From DATBVX01 sp963696675 (lineage in GTDB: Bacteria > Pseudomonadota > Gammaproteobacteria > Steroidobacterales > Steroidobacteraceae): 64,000 bases of DNA. The stretch lies in NCBI GenBank assembly GCA_963696675.1, contig CAVOLM010000033.1, positions 4,280-68,279 on the forward strand, in the 5' to 3' direction. Position numbers and translations under genes: made by a program. The number at the start of each line of letters is the position of its first letter. Position 1 is the first letter of the stretch. This document shows, one piece after another, positions 55,576 to 64,000 of the stretch. The notes under the pieces are model-generated. The model saw nothing but the letters and a program-made list of their open reading frames with translations, ran no database searches and was not told where the DNA came from.

Positions 55576-57476
55576 GAGGGCGGTGAGGCTGGTGGTGAGG
55601 GCGGAGTTGGGGGCAGCAGATATGCATCCATGACTTTGCGCGCCACAGGAGCCGCCACTCCGGCGCCGTGGCCACCGTTCTCGACCAGCACCGCGACCGC
55701 GATGCGCGGCGCTTCCGCGGGAGCGAAGCTGATGAACAGCGCATGATCGCGCATGCGTTCCTCGACTTCCTCTTCATTGTACTTTTCGGTCTGGCCGACG
55801 GTGAACACCTGCGCCGTTCCGGTCTTGCCCGCGATCTGATAGGCCGAGCCGACCGCGGTGGCGCGCGCGGTCCCGTGCGGAGGACTCATCACGCCGATCA
55901 TCGCATCGACGACACGCTGCCAGCGTGCGGGTTCATCGGGATCCACCGGCGGTGAGGGCCGCGCAGGCAGGCGCCGTACCTCGCCGGTGTGCGCATTGCG
56001 CACACCCGTTACCAGCCGCGGCTGAAAGGTCGTGCCATGCGCGGCAATGACGCTCGCCACGTGCGCGAGCTGCAGCGGCGTGGCGAGCAGGTAGCCCTGA
56101 CCGATGCCAATGATGACCGTGTCACCGGGAAACCAGACACTTTCGCGCGGATAAGCTTTCTGCTTCCACTCGCGCGACGGCACGAGGCCGGGCTTTTCGC
56201 CGTCGATGTCGATGCCGGTGCGCTGGCCCAGGCCGAACTTGCTGAGAAAAGTCGAGAGTCGGTCGATGCCGAGAGCTTGCGCCACGCCGTAGAAATACGT
56301 GTCGCAGGACTGTGCGACCGCTTCCTGCAGGTTCACCCAGCCGTGGCCTGCAGGCTTCCAGTCGCGATAGCGATGGCTGCTGCCCGGCAGCGTGAAGAAG
56401 CCGCGGCAGTAGCGCACCTGGGAAGGATCGATCGCAGCGTAGTCGAGCCCCGCGAGCGCGATCACGGGCTTGATCGTCGAGCCGGGCGGATAGGCGCCGC
56501 GCATCACACGGTTGAAGAGCGGGCGATCGATGTCGCCTTCCAGCGCACTGTAGTCGGCGCGACTCAGTCCGCGGGCGAAGCCATTCGGATCGAAGCCCGG
56601 CACGCTCGCGAAAGCGATCACGTCGCCGTTGGACGGATCTATCGCGATCACCGCGCCGCGCTTGCCGGCGAGTGCCTCTTCCGCGGCGCGTTGCGCACGC
56701 AGGTCGAGACTCAGGATCAGATCACTGCCGGCGACGGCCGACTTCGACGAGAGGTCGGCCTGCAGCGGGTTGTCGCCTTCCACGGGGCGACCCTGCGCAT
56801 TCACCAGGATCTGCCGGTATCCCGGCGAGCCGTGCAGCTGCTGCTCGTACGAAGATTCCACGCCGACCTTGCCGATGAGCGTAGTTCCCGCGTATTCGCT
56901 CGCGTCGATGCGCACCACGTCCTGCTCGCTGATGGCGCTCACGTAGCCCAGCGCATGAACGGCGATCGCACCATAGGGGTAGTGACGCGTAAGACGCGTG
57001 CGGATATCGACGCCCGGCAATTCATGACGGCGCACCGCGAATCGCGCGACTTCCTCATCCGTCATCTGCAGGCGGATCGGCACGCCTTCGAACCGGGGAC
57101 GTGAGCGGATCAGGCGCTTCAGGCGATCGATGTCCTCTGCCTCGACCAGGCCGAGGCCGCTCAGTGTCTTGAGCGTGGCGTCGATATCCGGGACCTGCTC
57201 GCGCGTGAGCTCGAGCTGGTAGGCCGGCAGGTTCTCCGCGAGCACCACGCCGTTGCGATCGAGGATCAGGCCGCGATTCGGCGGCAGCGGCTCGACGCGC
57301 ACCCGGTTGCCCTGGGAGAGATCGAGGTAGTAGTCGTGGCGGACCACCTGCAACTGCACGAGCTTGACGAGCACCGCGCCGACCAGCACGGCCATGATGA
57401 CGCCGGCCGCGATCGCACGTCGCAGGAACATGCGCTGCTCGGCCCAGTGATCCTTGATGCGGACGCGGCTGGCCAC
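55572..57476 (-). CDS. mrdA: Penicillin-binding protein 2 (elongation transpeptidase)
   Basis: The 634-residue product starts at GTG 57476 (VASRVRIKDHW), giving a membrane helix (FLRRAIAAGVIMAVLVGAVLV), a pedestal domain (GLILDRNGVVLAENLPAYQLEL) and a transpeptidase domain with SxxK in PPGSTIKPVIALAG, SxD in AQSCDTYFYGVAQ, and KTG in IAGKTGTAQVFTVG. The open frame extends to 58010, but that part is antisense to mreD's frame and has no sense character. The start lies 12 bases past the mreD stop. Catalyses peptide cross-linking for cell elongation. Confidence 0.96.
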   Translation of the reverse strand: MASRVRIKDHWAEQRMFLRRAIAAGVIMAVLVGAVLVKLVQLQVVRHDYYLDLSQGNRVRVEPLPPNRGLILDRNGVVLAENLPAYQLELTREQVPDIDATLKTLSGLGLVEAEDIDRLKRLIRSRPRFEGVPIRLQMTDEEVARFAVRRHELPGVDIRTRLTRHYPYGAIAVHALGYVSAISEQDVVRIDASEYAGTTLIGKVGVESSYEQQLHGSPGYRQILVNAQGRPVEGDNPLQADLSSKSAVAGSDLILSLDLRAQRAAEEALAGKRGAVIAIDPSNGDVIAFASVPGFDPNGFARGLSRADYSALEGDIDRPLFNRVMRGAYPPGSTIKPVIALAGLDYAAIDPSQVRYCRGFFTLPGSSHRYRDWKPAGHGWVNLQEAVAQSCDTYFYGVAQALGIDRLSTFLSKFGLGQRTGIDIDGEKPGLVPSREWKQKAYPRESVWFPGDTVIIGIGQGYLLATPLQLAHVASVIAAHGTTFQPRLVTGVRNAHTGEVRRLPARPSPPVDPDEPARWQRVVDAMIGVMSPPHGTARATAVGSAYQIAGKTGTAQVFTVGQTEKYNEEEVEERMRDHALFISFAPAEAPRIAVAVLVENGGHGAGVAAPVARKVMDAYLLPPTPPSPPASPPS

Positions 57477-57487
57477 GACTAGGAGTC

Positions 57488-57964
57488 CTAGGTGCGCTGG
57501 TAGGCGTTGCCGAGAAGCCCGGCGAAAACCGGCCAGAGTGCCGCGCCGGTGAACGCCGGAATCCAGCGGGCGTAGGTCGTGATCGGATGACCGGTCATGC
57601 CGTCGATCCAGAACAACATGAACTGGTAGACCGCGAGCAACCAGAACACGGTGAGCGCCTGGTGCCATACCGGAAAGATCCGCACGCGCAGGTGCAGCTT
57701 GATCGCGATGTAGCTCGCCAGGCACAGCGCCAAGGCATGCTGACCGAGCACGACGCCCTTGAATGCGTCGAGCAGCAGGCCCGCGAGGAATGCGAGCGTG
57801 AGTCCGCCAGCCCTCGGCACCATGATCGACCAGTACAGCACCACGATCACCAGGAAATCCGGGCGCGCGATGTTGAGCCAGTGAGGCAGTGGCAGGACGC
57901 TGAGAATCAGGCCGGCCAGCACGCTCAGCAGCATCGGCACCCGGTTCAGTGCGTCGTAGCTCAC
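57488..57964 (-). CDS. mreD: Rod-shape determining protein MreD
   Basis: The 158-residue inner-membrane protein has five hydrophobic segments (LSVLAGLILSVLPLPHWL, FLVIVVLYWSIMV, GLTLAFLAGLLLDAF, LALCLASYIAIKLHLRVR). It overlaps mreC by four bases. Links MreC with MreB and RodA/PBP2. Confidence 0.95.
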   Translation of the reverse strand: MSYDALNRVPMLLSVLAGLILSVLPLPHWLNIARPDFLVIVVLYWSIMVPRAGGLTLAFLAGLLLDAFKGVVLGQHALALCLASYIAIKLHLRVRIFPVWHQALTVFWLLAVYQFMLFWIDGMTGHPITTYARWIPAFTGAALWPVFAGLLGNAYQRT

Positions 57965-58869
57965 GGCTTGGATCCTTGCGCGGCGGGTTCGGTGGGCGCG
58001 ACATCGACATCGATCGGCGGCTCGTCGGTCCAGATGAGCAGCACTTCGCGATCGCGATCGAGCCGCGCCGCGGGCTCGGCCGATATGGCGGCCAGCGTCT
58101 GCGCGCTGCCCTTGTCGACCTTGGTCACCGTTGCAACCGGGTAGCCGGGCGGGAACACGCCGCCGAGACCTGATGAGACCAGCAGGTCTCCCACCTTGAT
58201 GTCCGCGTTGGTGGGCAGGAACGGCAGGCTCAACCGTCGCAGGTCCAGGTCGCCGGTGCCGACCGCGATGGTGCGCAGGCCATTGCGATTCACCTGGACC
58301 GGAATCGCATGCTCGGCGTCGGTGATCAGGATCGCCTCGGAGGAAAATGTCCCGGCGCGCGTGATCTGTCCGAAGATCCCGGTGGCATCGAGGAGTGGCT
58401 GGCCCTTGAAGGCGCCATCGCGCGTGCCCTTGTTGACGATCACGCGGTGGCGGAACGGATTGAGATCCACGCGCAGGATCTCGGCGACCACGAAACGCTG
58501 GGCGACGCGCGACGTCGCATCGCGCAGTCCGCGCAGGCGCAGGTTTTCCTGCTCGAGATCCGCCAGGCGCATCAGTCTAAAGTCCGCATCGCGCAGGCGA
58601 ACCGACAGTTGTGCATTCTCTTTCTGCAGGCGCTCGCGGGTCGCGAACACCTCGTGCAGCCAGTCCCAGAACGCGGTCGGGGAATTGACCGCCACCTGCA
58701 CCGGATAGGTCGCCATCGACAGGGCGCGGCGTGCGGCTTCGAGGTAGCCCTGGCGCTGATCGAGCCACATGAGCCCGATCGAGACGAGCGCGAAGAAAAA
58801 GAAGCGTAATCCGGGCGACGGGCCGCGCCCCAGGATCGGTCGGGACTCAGCGTTGCGAAACGCGACCAT
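57961..58869 (-). CDS. mreC: Rod-shape determining protein MreC
   Basis: The 302-residue bitopic protein has one membrane helix (FFFFALVSIGLMWL), a coiled coil (RERLQKENAQLSVRLRDAD) and two beta domains (VNKGTRDGAFKGQPLLDA, LLVSSGLGGVFPPGYPVATV). It ends in an acidic/Pro tail of about 20 residues. Acts as a periplasmic scaffold that activates PBP2-RodA. Fifteen bases separate it from mreB. Confidence 0.96.
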   Translation of the reverse strand: MVAFRNAESRPILGRGPSPGLRFFFFALVSIGLMWLDQRQGYLEAARRALSMATYPVQVAVNSPTAFWDWLHEVFATRERLQKENAQLSVRLRDADFRLMRLADLEQENLRLRGLRDATSRVAQRFVVAEILRVDLNPFRHRVIVNKGTRDGAFKGQPLLDATGIFGQITRAGTFSSEAILITDAEHAIPVQVNRNGLRTIAVGTGDLDLRRLSLPFLPTNADIKVGDLLVSSGLGGVFPPGYPVATVTKVDKGSAQTLAAISAEPAARLDRDREVLLIWTDEPPIDVDVAPTEPAAQGSKP

Positions 58870-58884
58870 TGGTGAGCCGGTGGC

Positions 58885-59928
58885 TCACTCCAGTCCGAAC
58901 ATCCCCGGCCCGTGTTCGTCGGTGAGCTCGAGAATACGGCCGCCGCCGCGCGCCACGCAGGTGAGCGGATCATCAGCGACCACGACCGGCAGTCCCGTCT
59001 CCTCCATGAGCAGCTTGTCGATGTCACGCAGCAGGGCGCCGCCGCCGGTAAGTACGATGCCGCGGTCGGCCACATCGGCGCCGAGCTCGGGCGGAGTCTG
59101 TTCCAGCGCCTGCTTGACGGCGCCGACGATGCCCTGCAGAGGTTCCTGCAGCGCTTCGAGGATCTCGTTGCTGTTGAGCGTGAAACTGCGCGGCACGCCT
59201 TCGGAGAGATTGCGTCCCTTGACCGACATCTCGCGCACCTGCTGCCCGGGGTATGCGGAGCCGATCTCGAGCTTGACGCGCTCGGCGGTGGCTTCGCCGA
59301 TCAGGATGCCGTAGTTGCGACGCACGTAGTTGGTGATCGCCTCATCGAAACGATCGCCACCGATGCGCACTGAAGAGGCGTACACGATGCCGTTGAGCGA
59401 GATGACCGCGACTTCGGAAGTGCCGCCGCCCACGTCGAGCACCATCGAGCCGCGCGCTTCGTGCACGGGAAGGCCCGCGCCGACAGCGGCCGCCATCGGT
59501 TCGTACACCGTATCGACGCTGCGCGCACCGGCGCCTTCGGCACTTTCCTTGATCGCGCGCTTTTCCACTTGCGTGGATCCGAACGGTACGCACACCAGTA
59601 CGCGCGGACTCGGATTGAGCAGACGATTGCCGTGCACCTTCTTGATGAAGTACTGCAGCATCTTCTCGGTGTAGGTGAAGTCGGCGATCACGCCGTCCTT
59701 CATCGGACGCACCGCGGTGATGTGTCCCGGCGTGCGACCCAGCATGTTCTTGGCTTCGGCGCCGACCGCAACGATCATCTTGCCGCCGCGCGTCGGCTCG
59801 TCCTGCACGGCGACCACCGACGGCTCGTTGAGGACGATGCCGCGGCCGCGAACGTAGATCAGAGTATTGGCAGTGCCGAGATCGATCGAGAGGTCGTTGG
59901 AAAAATAACCTCTGAGGCGCTTGAACAT
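58885..59928 (-). CDS. mreB: Rod-shape determining actin-like protein MreB
   Basis: The 347-residue product has the same length as E. coli MreB. DLSIDLGTANTLIYVRGRG is the phosphate-1 motif, MVLDVGGGTSEVAVISLNG the phosphate-2 motif and GIVLTGGGALLRDID the adenosine motif. The start MFKRLRGYFSNDLS gives the amphipathic N-terminus that binds the membrane. A promoter lies upstream at 59975-60003, so it is the first gene of the elongation cluster. Confidence 0.98.
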   Translation of the reverse strand: MFKRLRGYFSNDLSIDLGTANTLIYVRGRGIVLNEPSVVAVQDEPTRGGKMIVAVGAEAKNMLGRTPGHITAVRPMKDGVIADFTYTEKMLQYFIKKVHGNRLLNPSPRVLVCVPFGSTQVEKRAIKESAEGAGARSVDTVYEPMAAAVGAGLPVHEARGSMVLDVGGGTSEVAVISLNGIVYASSVRIGGDRFDEAITNYVRRNYGILIGEATAERVKLEIGSAYPGQQVREMSVKGRNLSEGVPRSFTLNSNEILEALQEPLQGIVGAVKQALEQTPPELGADVADRGIVLTGGGALLRDIDKLLMEETGLPVVVADDPLTCVARGGGRILELTDEHGPGMFGLE

Positions 59929-59974
59929 GTTGCGGGTTGGACCTGACGCGGGAGGGCGGAAAAAAAGTTGCGGT

Positions 59975-60003
59975 ACTCTAACAACGGGCAGGACTTTCAG
60001 CAA
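59975..60003 (-). promoter_or_regulatory. Sigma-70-type promoter of mreB
   Basis: Reading the minus strand, TTGCTG (60003-59998) is followed by a 17-base spacer and TAGAGT (59980-59975), about 46 bases before the mreB ATG. Spacing is ideal and both boxes match consensus at four or more positions. The other direction (gatC) shows only a TATGAT at 60014-60019 without a matching -35. Confidence 0.6.
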
Positions 60004-60067
60004 GGCGAAGGTGTATGATTACACGTGATTTTTCAGCCTTTTCTGTGTCCCTTTTCACTGTTCTTCC

Positions 60068-60358
60068 ATGAGCCTCACCCGCACCGACGTCGAGAATATC
60101 GCCCGCCTTGCGCGTCTCGAGATCGCGGAGAGCGAGCTGGCGCAGTACGTCGGCACGCTGTCGCGCATCATCGACTTCGTCGAGCAGCTCAATGCAGCCC
60201 AGACGGGCGACGTCGAGCCGATGGCACACCCGTTGAGTGGGCAGACCCAGCGTCTGCGAGCGGATGAAGTGACAGAGCGGGACCAGCACGAGAAATACCA
60301 GAAGAACGCGCCTCGCGTCGAGGCGGGTCTGTATCTCGTGCCCAAAGTCATTGAATAG
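60068..60358 (+). CDS. gatC: Asp/Glu-tRNA(Asn/Gln) amidotransferase subunit C
   Basis: The 96-residue product starts MSLTRTDVENIARLARLEI, a helical hairpin, then IIDFVEQLNAAQTGDVEPMAHPL and a C-terminal KYQKNAPRVEAGLYLVPKVIE tail that wraps GatA. First gene of gatCAB; 12 bases to gatA. Confidence 0.97.
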   Translation: MSLTRTDVENIARLARLEIAESELAQYVGTLSRIIDFVEQLNAAQTGDVEPMAHPLSGQTQRLRADEVTERDQHEKYQKNAPRVEAGLYLVPKVIE

Positions 60359-60370
60359 TCTTTTTTCTTC

Positions 60371-61826
60371 ATGCACACGCTGACGATTGCTGAACTCTCC
60401 GCGGGGCTGCGCGCGCGACGCTTCTCGAGCGTCGAGCTCACCCGCAAGCTCCTCGAGCGCATCGAGCGCCTGAACGGGGGGCTCAACGCGTTTCTCACCG
60501 TGACGGCTGAGGAGGCGCTCGCGGCCGCGCGTCGCGCCGACCAGGAGCTGCAGGCCGGCCGCGCCGGTCCGCTGACCGGTGTGCCGATCGCGCACAAGGA
60601 CATCTTCTGCACCGAGGGCATCCGCACGAGCTGCGGCTCGAAGATGCTCGATAACTTTGTTTCGCCGTACGACGCGACCGTGGTCGCGAAGCTCAAGGAA
60701 GCCGGCACTGTGCTCGTCGGCAAGACGAACATGGACGAGTTCGCCATGGGCTCATCCAACGAAACCAGCTACTACGGCCCGGTGCGCAATCCCTGGAATC
60801 CGAAATGTGTCCCCGGCGGATCTTCGGGCGGTTCGGCTGCGGCCGTCGCCGCACGCCTGGTGCCGGCCGCGACCGGCACCGACACGGGCGGCTCGATTCG
60901 TCAGCCCGCCGCACTCACCGGCATCGTCGGCGTCAAGCCCACCTATGGGCGCGTCTCGCGCTACGGGATGATCGCGTTCGCTTCGAGCCTCGATCAGGGC
61001 GGTGTGCTCACGCAATCCGCGCACGATGCCGCGCTCCTCCTGCGGCGCGATTGCGGGGTTCGATCCGCGGGATTCAACCAGTGTCGATTCTCCGGTCCCG
61101 GACTACGTCGGCGCGCTGGACGCACCCCTCAAAGGACTGCGGATCGGACTGCTGAAGGAATTTTTTGACGAGGGCCTGGAGCGGCGCTGTGCGGAGCGCG
61201 TGCGGGGTGCGCTCGAGGTGTTCAAGGCGCTCGGTGCGCAAACGCGCGAAGTCAGTCTGCCCGCGTTGCCGCTCTCCGTGCCGACCTACTATGTGGTTGC
61301 GCCGGCAGAATGCTCCTCGAACCTGTCGCGCTTCGACGGGGTGCGCTTCGGGCATCGCTGCGAGAACCCGCGCGACATCCTCGATCTGTACATGCGCTCC
61401 CGCGGCGAAGGATTCGGCGCCGAGGTGAAGCGGCGCATCATGACCGGCACCTACGTGCTCTCGGCGGGGTACTACGACGCGTACTACCTCAAGGCGCAAA
61501 AAGTCCGCCAGCTCATCAGCGATGACTTCCGGCGCGCGTTCGAGCAGGTCGACGTGCTGATGGGACCGACGGCGCCCACCCCGGCATTCGAAATCGGCGC
61601 GAAAACCGATGACCCGATCACGATGTATCTCAACGACATCTACACCATCGGCGCGAACCTGGCAGGACTGCCCGCCGTGTCGATCCCGTGCGGCTTTGTC
61701 GAGGATCTGCCGGTGGGCCTGCAGATCATCGGCCCGGTGTTCAGCGAAGCGAAGCTCCTGAATGCCGCCCACCAGTACCAGAGAGAAACCGATTGGCACC
61801 GGCGAGTGCCCCGCGGCTATGAGTGA
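60371..61826 (+). CDS. gatA: Asp/Glu-tRNA(Asn/Gln) amidotransferase subunit A (frameshifted)
   Basis: Amidase-family glutaminase of about 485 residues. The triad is Lys76 (VPIAHKDIFC), Ser151 (PGGSSGGSAAAVAARL) and Ser175 (TDTGGSIRQPAALTG). One break near 61043, where CTGCGGCG reads as a one-base insertion relative to LLLGAIAGFDPRD; the remainder (LDAPLKGLRIGLLKEFFDEGL to GLPVGLQIIGP-like sequence) is continuous. Provides ammonia to GatB. Its stop overlaps the start of gatB. Confidence 0.94.
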
Positions 61827-63258
61827 GTGGGAAACAGTCATCGGCCTGGAGATCCACGCGCAGCTTGCGACGCGGTCGAAGATCTTCTCGGGCTCGTCCA
61901 CGGCATTCGGCGCGGCACCCAACACGCAGGCGAATCTCGTCGACCTCGGCTATCCGGGCGTACTGCCGGTGCTGAACGGCGCAGCGGTGCGGATGGCGGT
62001 GAAATTCGGTCTTGCCATCGGCGCCGGCATCGCGCGCCGCTCGGTGTTTGCCCGCAAGAATTATTTCTATCCAGACCTGCCCAAGGGCTACCAGATCAGC
62101 CAGTACGAGCGGCCGGTGGTTGAAGATGGTGCGCTCGAAATCCTGCTCGAGGATGGAACACGCAAGACCGTGGGCATCACGCGCGCTCACCTCGAAGAGG
62201 ATGCCGGCAAGTCACTGCACGAGGGTTTGAAGGGCTACACCGGTATCGACCTCAACCGCGCCGGCACGCCGCTCCTCGAAATCGTCTCCGAGCCCGACAT
62301 GCGTTCGGCCAAGGAGGCGGTTGCCTACATGAAAAAGGTGCACACGCTGGTGCGCTACCTCGAGATCTGTGACGGCAACATGCAGGAAGGTTCGTTCCGT
62401 TGCGATGCCAATGTCTCGATCCGGCCCAAGGGGGCCGCGAAGTTCGGCACCCGTGCGGAGCTCAAGAACCTCAATTCGTTCCGCTTCATCGAGAAGGCGA
62501 TCAACTACGAGGTGGCGCGGCAGATCGAGATCCTGGAGGGCGGCGGTACCGTGGTGCAGGAGACGCGCCTGTACGATGCCGAGCGCAATGAAACGCGTTC
62601 GATGCGCTCCAAGGAAGAGGCCAACGACTACCGCTATTTTCCCGATCCGGACCTTTTGCCGCTCGCCATCGACGAAGCGTTCATCGAAGAAGTGCGCAAG
62701 ACGCTTCCGGAGCTGCCCGACGAGAAAGCGGCGCGGTTCGTGCGCGAGCACGGCCTGGTGCACTACGACGCCGCTGTGCTCACGGCGAACCGGGAGCTTG
62801 CGGCGTACTACGAATCAGTGGTCGCGACGCTCGGCGGCGAGCCCAAACTTGCCGCCAATTGGGTCATGGGTGACCTGGCTGCGGCGCTGAATCGCGATGC
62901 ACTCGAGATCGCCGCGAGCCGGCTCTCGCCGCCGCAGCTCGCGGGCCTGCTCAAGAGAATCGCGGACGGAACGATCTCGGGCAAGATCGCCAAAGAGGTG
63001 TTCGAGGTGATGTGGGCCGAGTCCGCCGAAGCCGATGCGGTCATCGAGTCGCGCGGGCTCAAGCAGATCACGGACACCGGCGCCATCGAGCGCGCCATCG
63101 AACAGGTGATGGCCGCCAATCCTTCACAGCTCGCCGACTATCGCGCCGGCAAGGAGAAGCTCTTTGGCTTCTTCGTCGGCCAGGTGATGAAAGCCACGGG
63201 CGGCAAGGCCAACCCGGCGCAGCTCAACGAGCTGCTCAAGCGCAAGCTCCCCGGATGA
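61819..63258 (+). CDS. gatB: Asp/Glu-tRNA(Asn/Gln) amidotransferase subunit B
   Basis: The 479-residue product begins MSEWETVIGLEIHAQLATRSKIFSG by motif (ATG at 61819 overlapping the gatA stop). Signature features: YPGVLPVLNGAAV, RKNYFYPDLPKGYQISQYE, the kinase-like LDLEEDAGKSLHEG region (HLEEDAGKSLHEG), and a C-terminal YqeY-like helical tail (ANPAQLNELLKRKL). It phosphorylates and amidates Asp/Glu-tRNA. Implies indirect Gln- and/or Asn-tRNA synthesis in this organism. Confidence 0.97.
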   Translation: MSEWETVIGLEIHAQLATRSKIFSGSSTAFGAAPNTQANLVDLGYPGVLPVLNGAAVRMAVKFGLAIGAGIARRSVFARKNYFYPDLPKGYQISQYERPVVEDGALEILLEDGTRKTVGITRAHLEEDAGKSLHEGLKGYTGIDLNRAGTPLLEIVSEPDMRSAKEAVAYMKKVHTLVRYLEICDGNMQEGSFRCDANVSIRPKGAAKFGTRAELKNLNSFRFIEKAINYEVARQIEILEGGGTVVQETRLYDAERNETRSMRSKEEANDYRYFPDPDLLPLAIDEAFIEEVRKTLPELPDEKAARFVREHGLVHYDAAVLTANRELAAYYESVVATLGGEPKLAANWVMGDLAAALNRDALEIAASRLSPPQLAGLLKRIADGTISGKIAKEVFEVMWAESAEADAVIESRGLKQITDTGAIERAIEQVMAANPSQLADYRAGKEKLFGFFVGQVMKATGGKANPAQLNELLKRKLPG

Positions 63259-64000
63259 GAGTCGTGGCTGATCGCGATCGCATTCGTCGCTTCGTGTTCG
63301 AGAACAGCCCGCTGCGCGGGCACATCCTGCATCTCGACAGTGCCTGGCAGGCCATGTGCGAGCACCACGAGTATCCGCCGGTGGTTCGTGAGGTGCTGGG
63401 TGAAGCGGCCGTGGCTGCGGCGCTCATCGCCTCGACACGCAAGTTCGATGGGACGCTCACGCTGCAGTTGCAGGGGCCGGGTCCGATGCACCTGCTGGTC
63501 GCGCAGTGCAGTCACGGCTTCGGATTGCGTGGTGTCGCACGGTGGACCGCGCAGGTGCCGGCAAGCGATCTGCGCGACATGGCCGGGGATGGCAAGCTCA
63601 CCGTCAGCGTGGAAACTGCAGACCTCGCGGCCCGCTACCAGGGCGTGGTTCCCCTTGCCAGTGGCGGCCTCGCCGCCTGCCTCGAGGCCTATTTTCGCGA
63701 CTCCGAGCAGCTCCCGACCCGCATCTGGCTGGCGGCGAATTCACAGTCCGCGGCCGGCCTGCTGCTGCAACGGCTCCCCGAACGACGCAGCAAGCCTTCC
63801 CTGGTGCTGCGTGACGAGCAGGACCCGGCCGAGGCCTGGAACCGCATCGATCAGCTCGCGAGCACCCTGACCGAGGCAGAGCTGCTCGAGCTGCCGCAGC
63901 GTGAACTGCTGCGGCGCTTGTTTCATGAAGAGGACGTGCGGCTCTTTGAGCCCGCACCGGTCTACTTTCGCTGCCGCTGCTCGCGCGAGCGCGTCCGCGG
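63255..64000 (+). CDS. hslO: Hsp33 redox-regulated chaperone (3' end beyond window)
   Basis: The 248 visible residues start MRVVADRDRIRRFVFENSPLRGHILHL by motif, with EVLGEAAVAAALIASTRKFDGTLTLQLQGPG and GLAACLEAYFRDSEQLPTRIWLA. The zinc-binding C-x-C of the switch domain (YFRCRCSRERV) is at the right edge; the second CxxC lies outside. Oxidation activates Hsp33 as a holdase. It overlaps gatB by ATGA. About 290 residues are expected. Confidence 0.95.
   Translation, partial: MRVVADRDRIRRFVFENSPLRGHILHLDSAWQAMCEHHEYPPVVREVLGEAAVAAALIASTRKFDGTLTLQLQGPGPMHLLVAQCSHGFGLRGVARWTAQVPASDLRDMAGDGKLTVSVETADLAARYQGVVPLASGGLAACLEAYFRDSEQLPTRIWLAANSQSAAGLLLQRLPERRSKPSLVLRDEQDPAEAWNRIDQLASTLTEAELLELPQRELLRRLFHEEDVRLFEPAPVYFRCRCSRERVR

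Noticed and set aside
54103..55746. 547-aa plus-strand ORF opposite rodA/mltB
   Set aside because: Its composition (Gln/His/Glu/Arg-rich, no hydrophobic core) is the usual antisense shadow of GC-rich membrane-protein genes.
55989..57104. 371-aa plus-strand ORF opposite mrdA
   Set aside because: Antisense shadow of an intact, clearly identified gene; no motifs or ribosome-binding site.
57477..58010. N-terminal extension making an 812-aa PBP2
   Set aside because: The extra 178 residues are the out-of-frame reading of mreD, Arg/Ala/His-rich with no sense character; GTG 57476 gives a normal-length PBP2.
1..64000. CRISPR arrays, rRNA genes, prophage or complete insertion sequences
   Set aside because: I found no regularly spaced repeats, no rRNA-like stretches and no transposase, integrase or phage structural genes anywhere in the window.

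Overview
The window looks like a chromosomal segment of a GC-rich gammaproteobacterium. The evidence is gene order. The lptD-surA-pdxA-rsmA-apaG-apaH operon, the mreBCD-mrdA-rodA cluster running into rlpA-dacC-ybeD near lipA/lipB, an amgK-murU muropeptide-recycling pair and gatCAB are all present. Together with a 3-hydroxyanthranilate (kynurenine) catabolic operon this suggests a Xanthomonadales/Nevskiales/Steroidobacter-like lineage; that placement is inference from gene order and family resemblance only.

Layout. 1-6.2 kb is an accessory stretch: a class III cyclase/TolB-like/TPR protein cut by the left edge, two copies of an imperfect direct repeat, a small lipoprotein overlapping a collagen-like exported protein, small exported proteins and several gene-free gaps. 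6.2-13.9 kb holds a SnoaL-like protein, an MFS transporter, an orphan Tat-exported molybdopterin dehydrogenase subunit, a Mrr N-terminal-domain remnant, a TylF-like methyltransferase, a TfoX-like protein and a second MFS transporter. 13.9-23.7 kb is well preserved: yyaL, rlmI, lgt, thyA, a SET-domain protein, a 2OG-Fe(II) oxygenase, an M3 peptidase, a cupin and an aldo/keto reductase. 23.7-32.1 kb carries a large exported repeat protein, folA, a membrane protein, an isoprenylcysteine-methyltransferase-like protein, a PQQ-type dehydrogenase and a CYTH-CHAD protein.

32.1-39.2 kb (minus strand) is the kynurenine-to-2-aminomuconate operon: semialdehyde dehydrogenase, RidA-type deaminase, 3-hydroxyanthranilate dioxygenase, a nested palindromic element, ACMS decarboxylase, cyclase-type formamidase, kynureninase and kynurenine monooxygenase. 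The last four overlap by ATGA junctions. It lies directly downstream of apaH, the end of the lptD operon (39.3-46.4 kb), which here contains an extra uspA-like gene. Divergent from lptD are amgK-murU-lipA-lipB. From 49.8 to 59.9 kb (minus) runs a cell-elongation and peptidoglycan cluster: mreB, mreC, mreD, mrdA, rodA, mltB, rlpA, dacC, dat, ybeD and a zinc-ribbon gene. On the plus strand, gatC-gatA-gatB-hslO close the window, hslO being cut by the right edge.

A technical feature dominates interpretation. About twenty genes, including ones expected to be essential (folA, rsmA, lptD, gatA), are split by single-base frameshifts with full homology on both sides. They are most simply explained as uncorrected indel errors in the assembly. 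They also create false gene fusions (apaG-apaH, dacC-dat) that I resolved by finding the native stop codon one frame away. Coordinates for such genes span the whole inferred locus.
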